Shown: piece by piece, positions 5,927 through 6,618 of the stretch | How positions within the stretch are numbered: position 1 is the first letter of the stretch | Layout of the letters: each line of letters begins with the position of its first letter | NCBI GenBank assembly: GCA_020720945.1 | Contig: DYNR01000132.1 | Location: 1 to 6,618 of the forward strand | Length of the DNA stretch: 6,618 nt | DNA from: Chthoniobacter flavus | GTDB lineage: Bacteria; Verrucomicrobiota; Verrucomicrobiia; Chthoniobacterales; DYNR01 | Direction of reading: 5' to 3' | Program-made: the position numbers and the translations under genes | The notes under the pieces: model-generated | What the model was told of the DNA's origin: nothing | Database searches by the model: none | The model's input: only the letters and a program-made list of their open reading frames with translations

Positions 5927-6618
5927 ATATCTTCTTCAGGTGGAATGTCTTCCCCGCGACGAATCGCAGCAAGTGCCTCGCGCAATGAGTTGGCGCTGTC
6001 GCGAAACCCTCGGACAACGGGGTGGGCGGAACAGGAAAACTCTTCGGGCGTGCCGACAAAACGGATGCGCCCGTGATCGAGAAGCGCCACCCGGTCGCTG
6101 GCGATGAGAGCCTCCGCGACATCGTGGGTGACGACGATGGCCGTGAACCCGAACTGGATGCGGTATTTTGCGATCATCGAAAACACGGCATTCCTGCGCA
6201 ACGGATCGAGCCCTGCCGTCGGTTCATCAAAAAAAACGAGTTCGGGTTGCGTGACGATCGCGCGGGCAAGCGCCAACCTCTTCTGCATCCCGCCGGAAAG
6301 CATCCCCGGATAATGATCCCAGTGCTCGGCCATATCCAACTGCTCCAACGCCGCCATGCTGCGCTTGCGGATCTCGGAATCCCGGAGCCCCGTGGTTTGC
6401 TCCAAAGGGATGCTGACATTTTGCAGCGCAGTGAGAGAATCGAATAGAGCGTTCCCCTGGAAAAGAAAACTGCACCTCCGGTGAAAATCCACCCGCACTT
6501 TCCTGTCCCGAAAATTGAGCGCCTGCCCATCAAACTCGATCTCCCCGGCATCGGGCTGGACAACATCCGCCAAACATTTCAGGAGAACGGACTTCCCTGC
6601 CCCACTTAACCCCATGAC
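5923..6618 (-). CDS. mlaF: MlaF-type ABC transporter ATP-binding protein (partial, N-terminus outside window)
   Basis: The ATPase subunit of the Mla phospholipid ABC transporter, working on the cytoplasmic side of the MlaE permease. The window ends within the N-terminal beta-strand region, so roughly the first 30-40 residues are missing, and the visible first Met is internal (preceded by Val). Counting from it: Walker A GLSGAGKS (2-9), Q-loop FLFQGNALFDSL (50-61, Gln 53), ABC signature LSGGMQKR (106-113), Walker B LVFFDEPTAGLDP (126-138) and H-loop VVTHD (161-165, His 164). FQGNALFDSLT with downstream LSGGMQKR is typical of the Mla/Ttg2A/Mkl branch rather than sugar or peptide importers. The last residues, including DIPPEEDI, form a short C-terminal tail. 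The stop overlaps the mlaD start. All catalytic motifs are intact. Confidence 0.95.
   Translation of the reverse strand, partial: VMGLSGAGKSVLLKCLADVVQPDAGEIEFDGQALNFRDRKVRVDFHRRCSFLFQGNALFDSLTALQNVSIPLEQTTGLRDSEIRKRSMAALEQLDMAEHWDHYPGMLSGGMQKRLALARAIVTQPELVFFDEPTAGLDPLRRNAVFSMIAKYRIQFGFTAIVVTHDVAEALIASDRVALLDHGRIRFVGTPEEFSCSAHPVVRGFRDSANSLREALAAIRRGEDIPPEEDI

Noticed and set aside
1..6618. CRISPR array, tRNA or rRNA gene, insertion sequence or phage gene
   Set aside because: No direct repeats with spacers, cloverleaf, transposase motif or terminal repeats were found on either strand; the window is ordinary core-genome sequence.

Overview
This window comes from a Gram-negative (two-membrane) bacterium. 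The evidence is that it encodes parts of the Mla outer-membrane lipid-transport system: an ATPase, a membrane-anchored MCE protein, a periplasmic carrier and an outer-membrane lipoprotein. I cannot fix the lineage from sequence alone. The general look (mlaA placed directly behind mlaFDC, moderate GC, housekeeping genes run together) would fit Verrucomicrobiota or a relative, but that is a low-confidence impression. All convincing genes lie on the minus strand, so the gene order is read from the right end of the window to the left. Long plus-strand open frames are mirror images of these genes.

Right part (6618 down to 4075): the end of an mla operon, mlaF (its start lies beyond the window), mlaD, mlaC and mlaA. 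All three junctions overlap by 4 to 22 nt, so the four proteins are probably made by coupled translation. mlaE, the permease, is expected just outside the window beyond mlaF. Together they would move phospholipids between the outer and inner membranes. MlaA sits in the outer membrane, MlaC crosses the periplasm, and MlaD with MlaF and the missing MlaE forms the inner-membrane ABC machine.

Middle part (4074 down to 1708): a 143-nt gap with a small inverted repeat, then serS (seryl-tRNA synthetase). tilS (tRNA-Ile lysidine synthetase) follows and appears to begin inside the end of serS. Both genes serve tRNA charging and decoding.

Left part (1707 down to 1): a 105-nt gap holds a perfect 14-bp palindrome, a possible 25-codon hydrophobic micro-ORF in frame behind the tilS stop, and an unusually distant but perfect Shine-Dalgarno sequence. 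A PHP-domain metal-dependent phosphoesterase and a TatD-family metal-dependent hydrolase follow almost without a gap. A hairpin with a U-tract just after the TatD stop looks like the end of the transcription unit.

I see no mobile element, CRISPR array, phage gene, RNA gene or clearly new multi-gene system. The less ordinary points are the compact mlaFDC-mlaA arrangement, the tilS/serS overlap, and the small features packed between tilS and the PHP gene.
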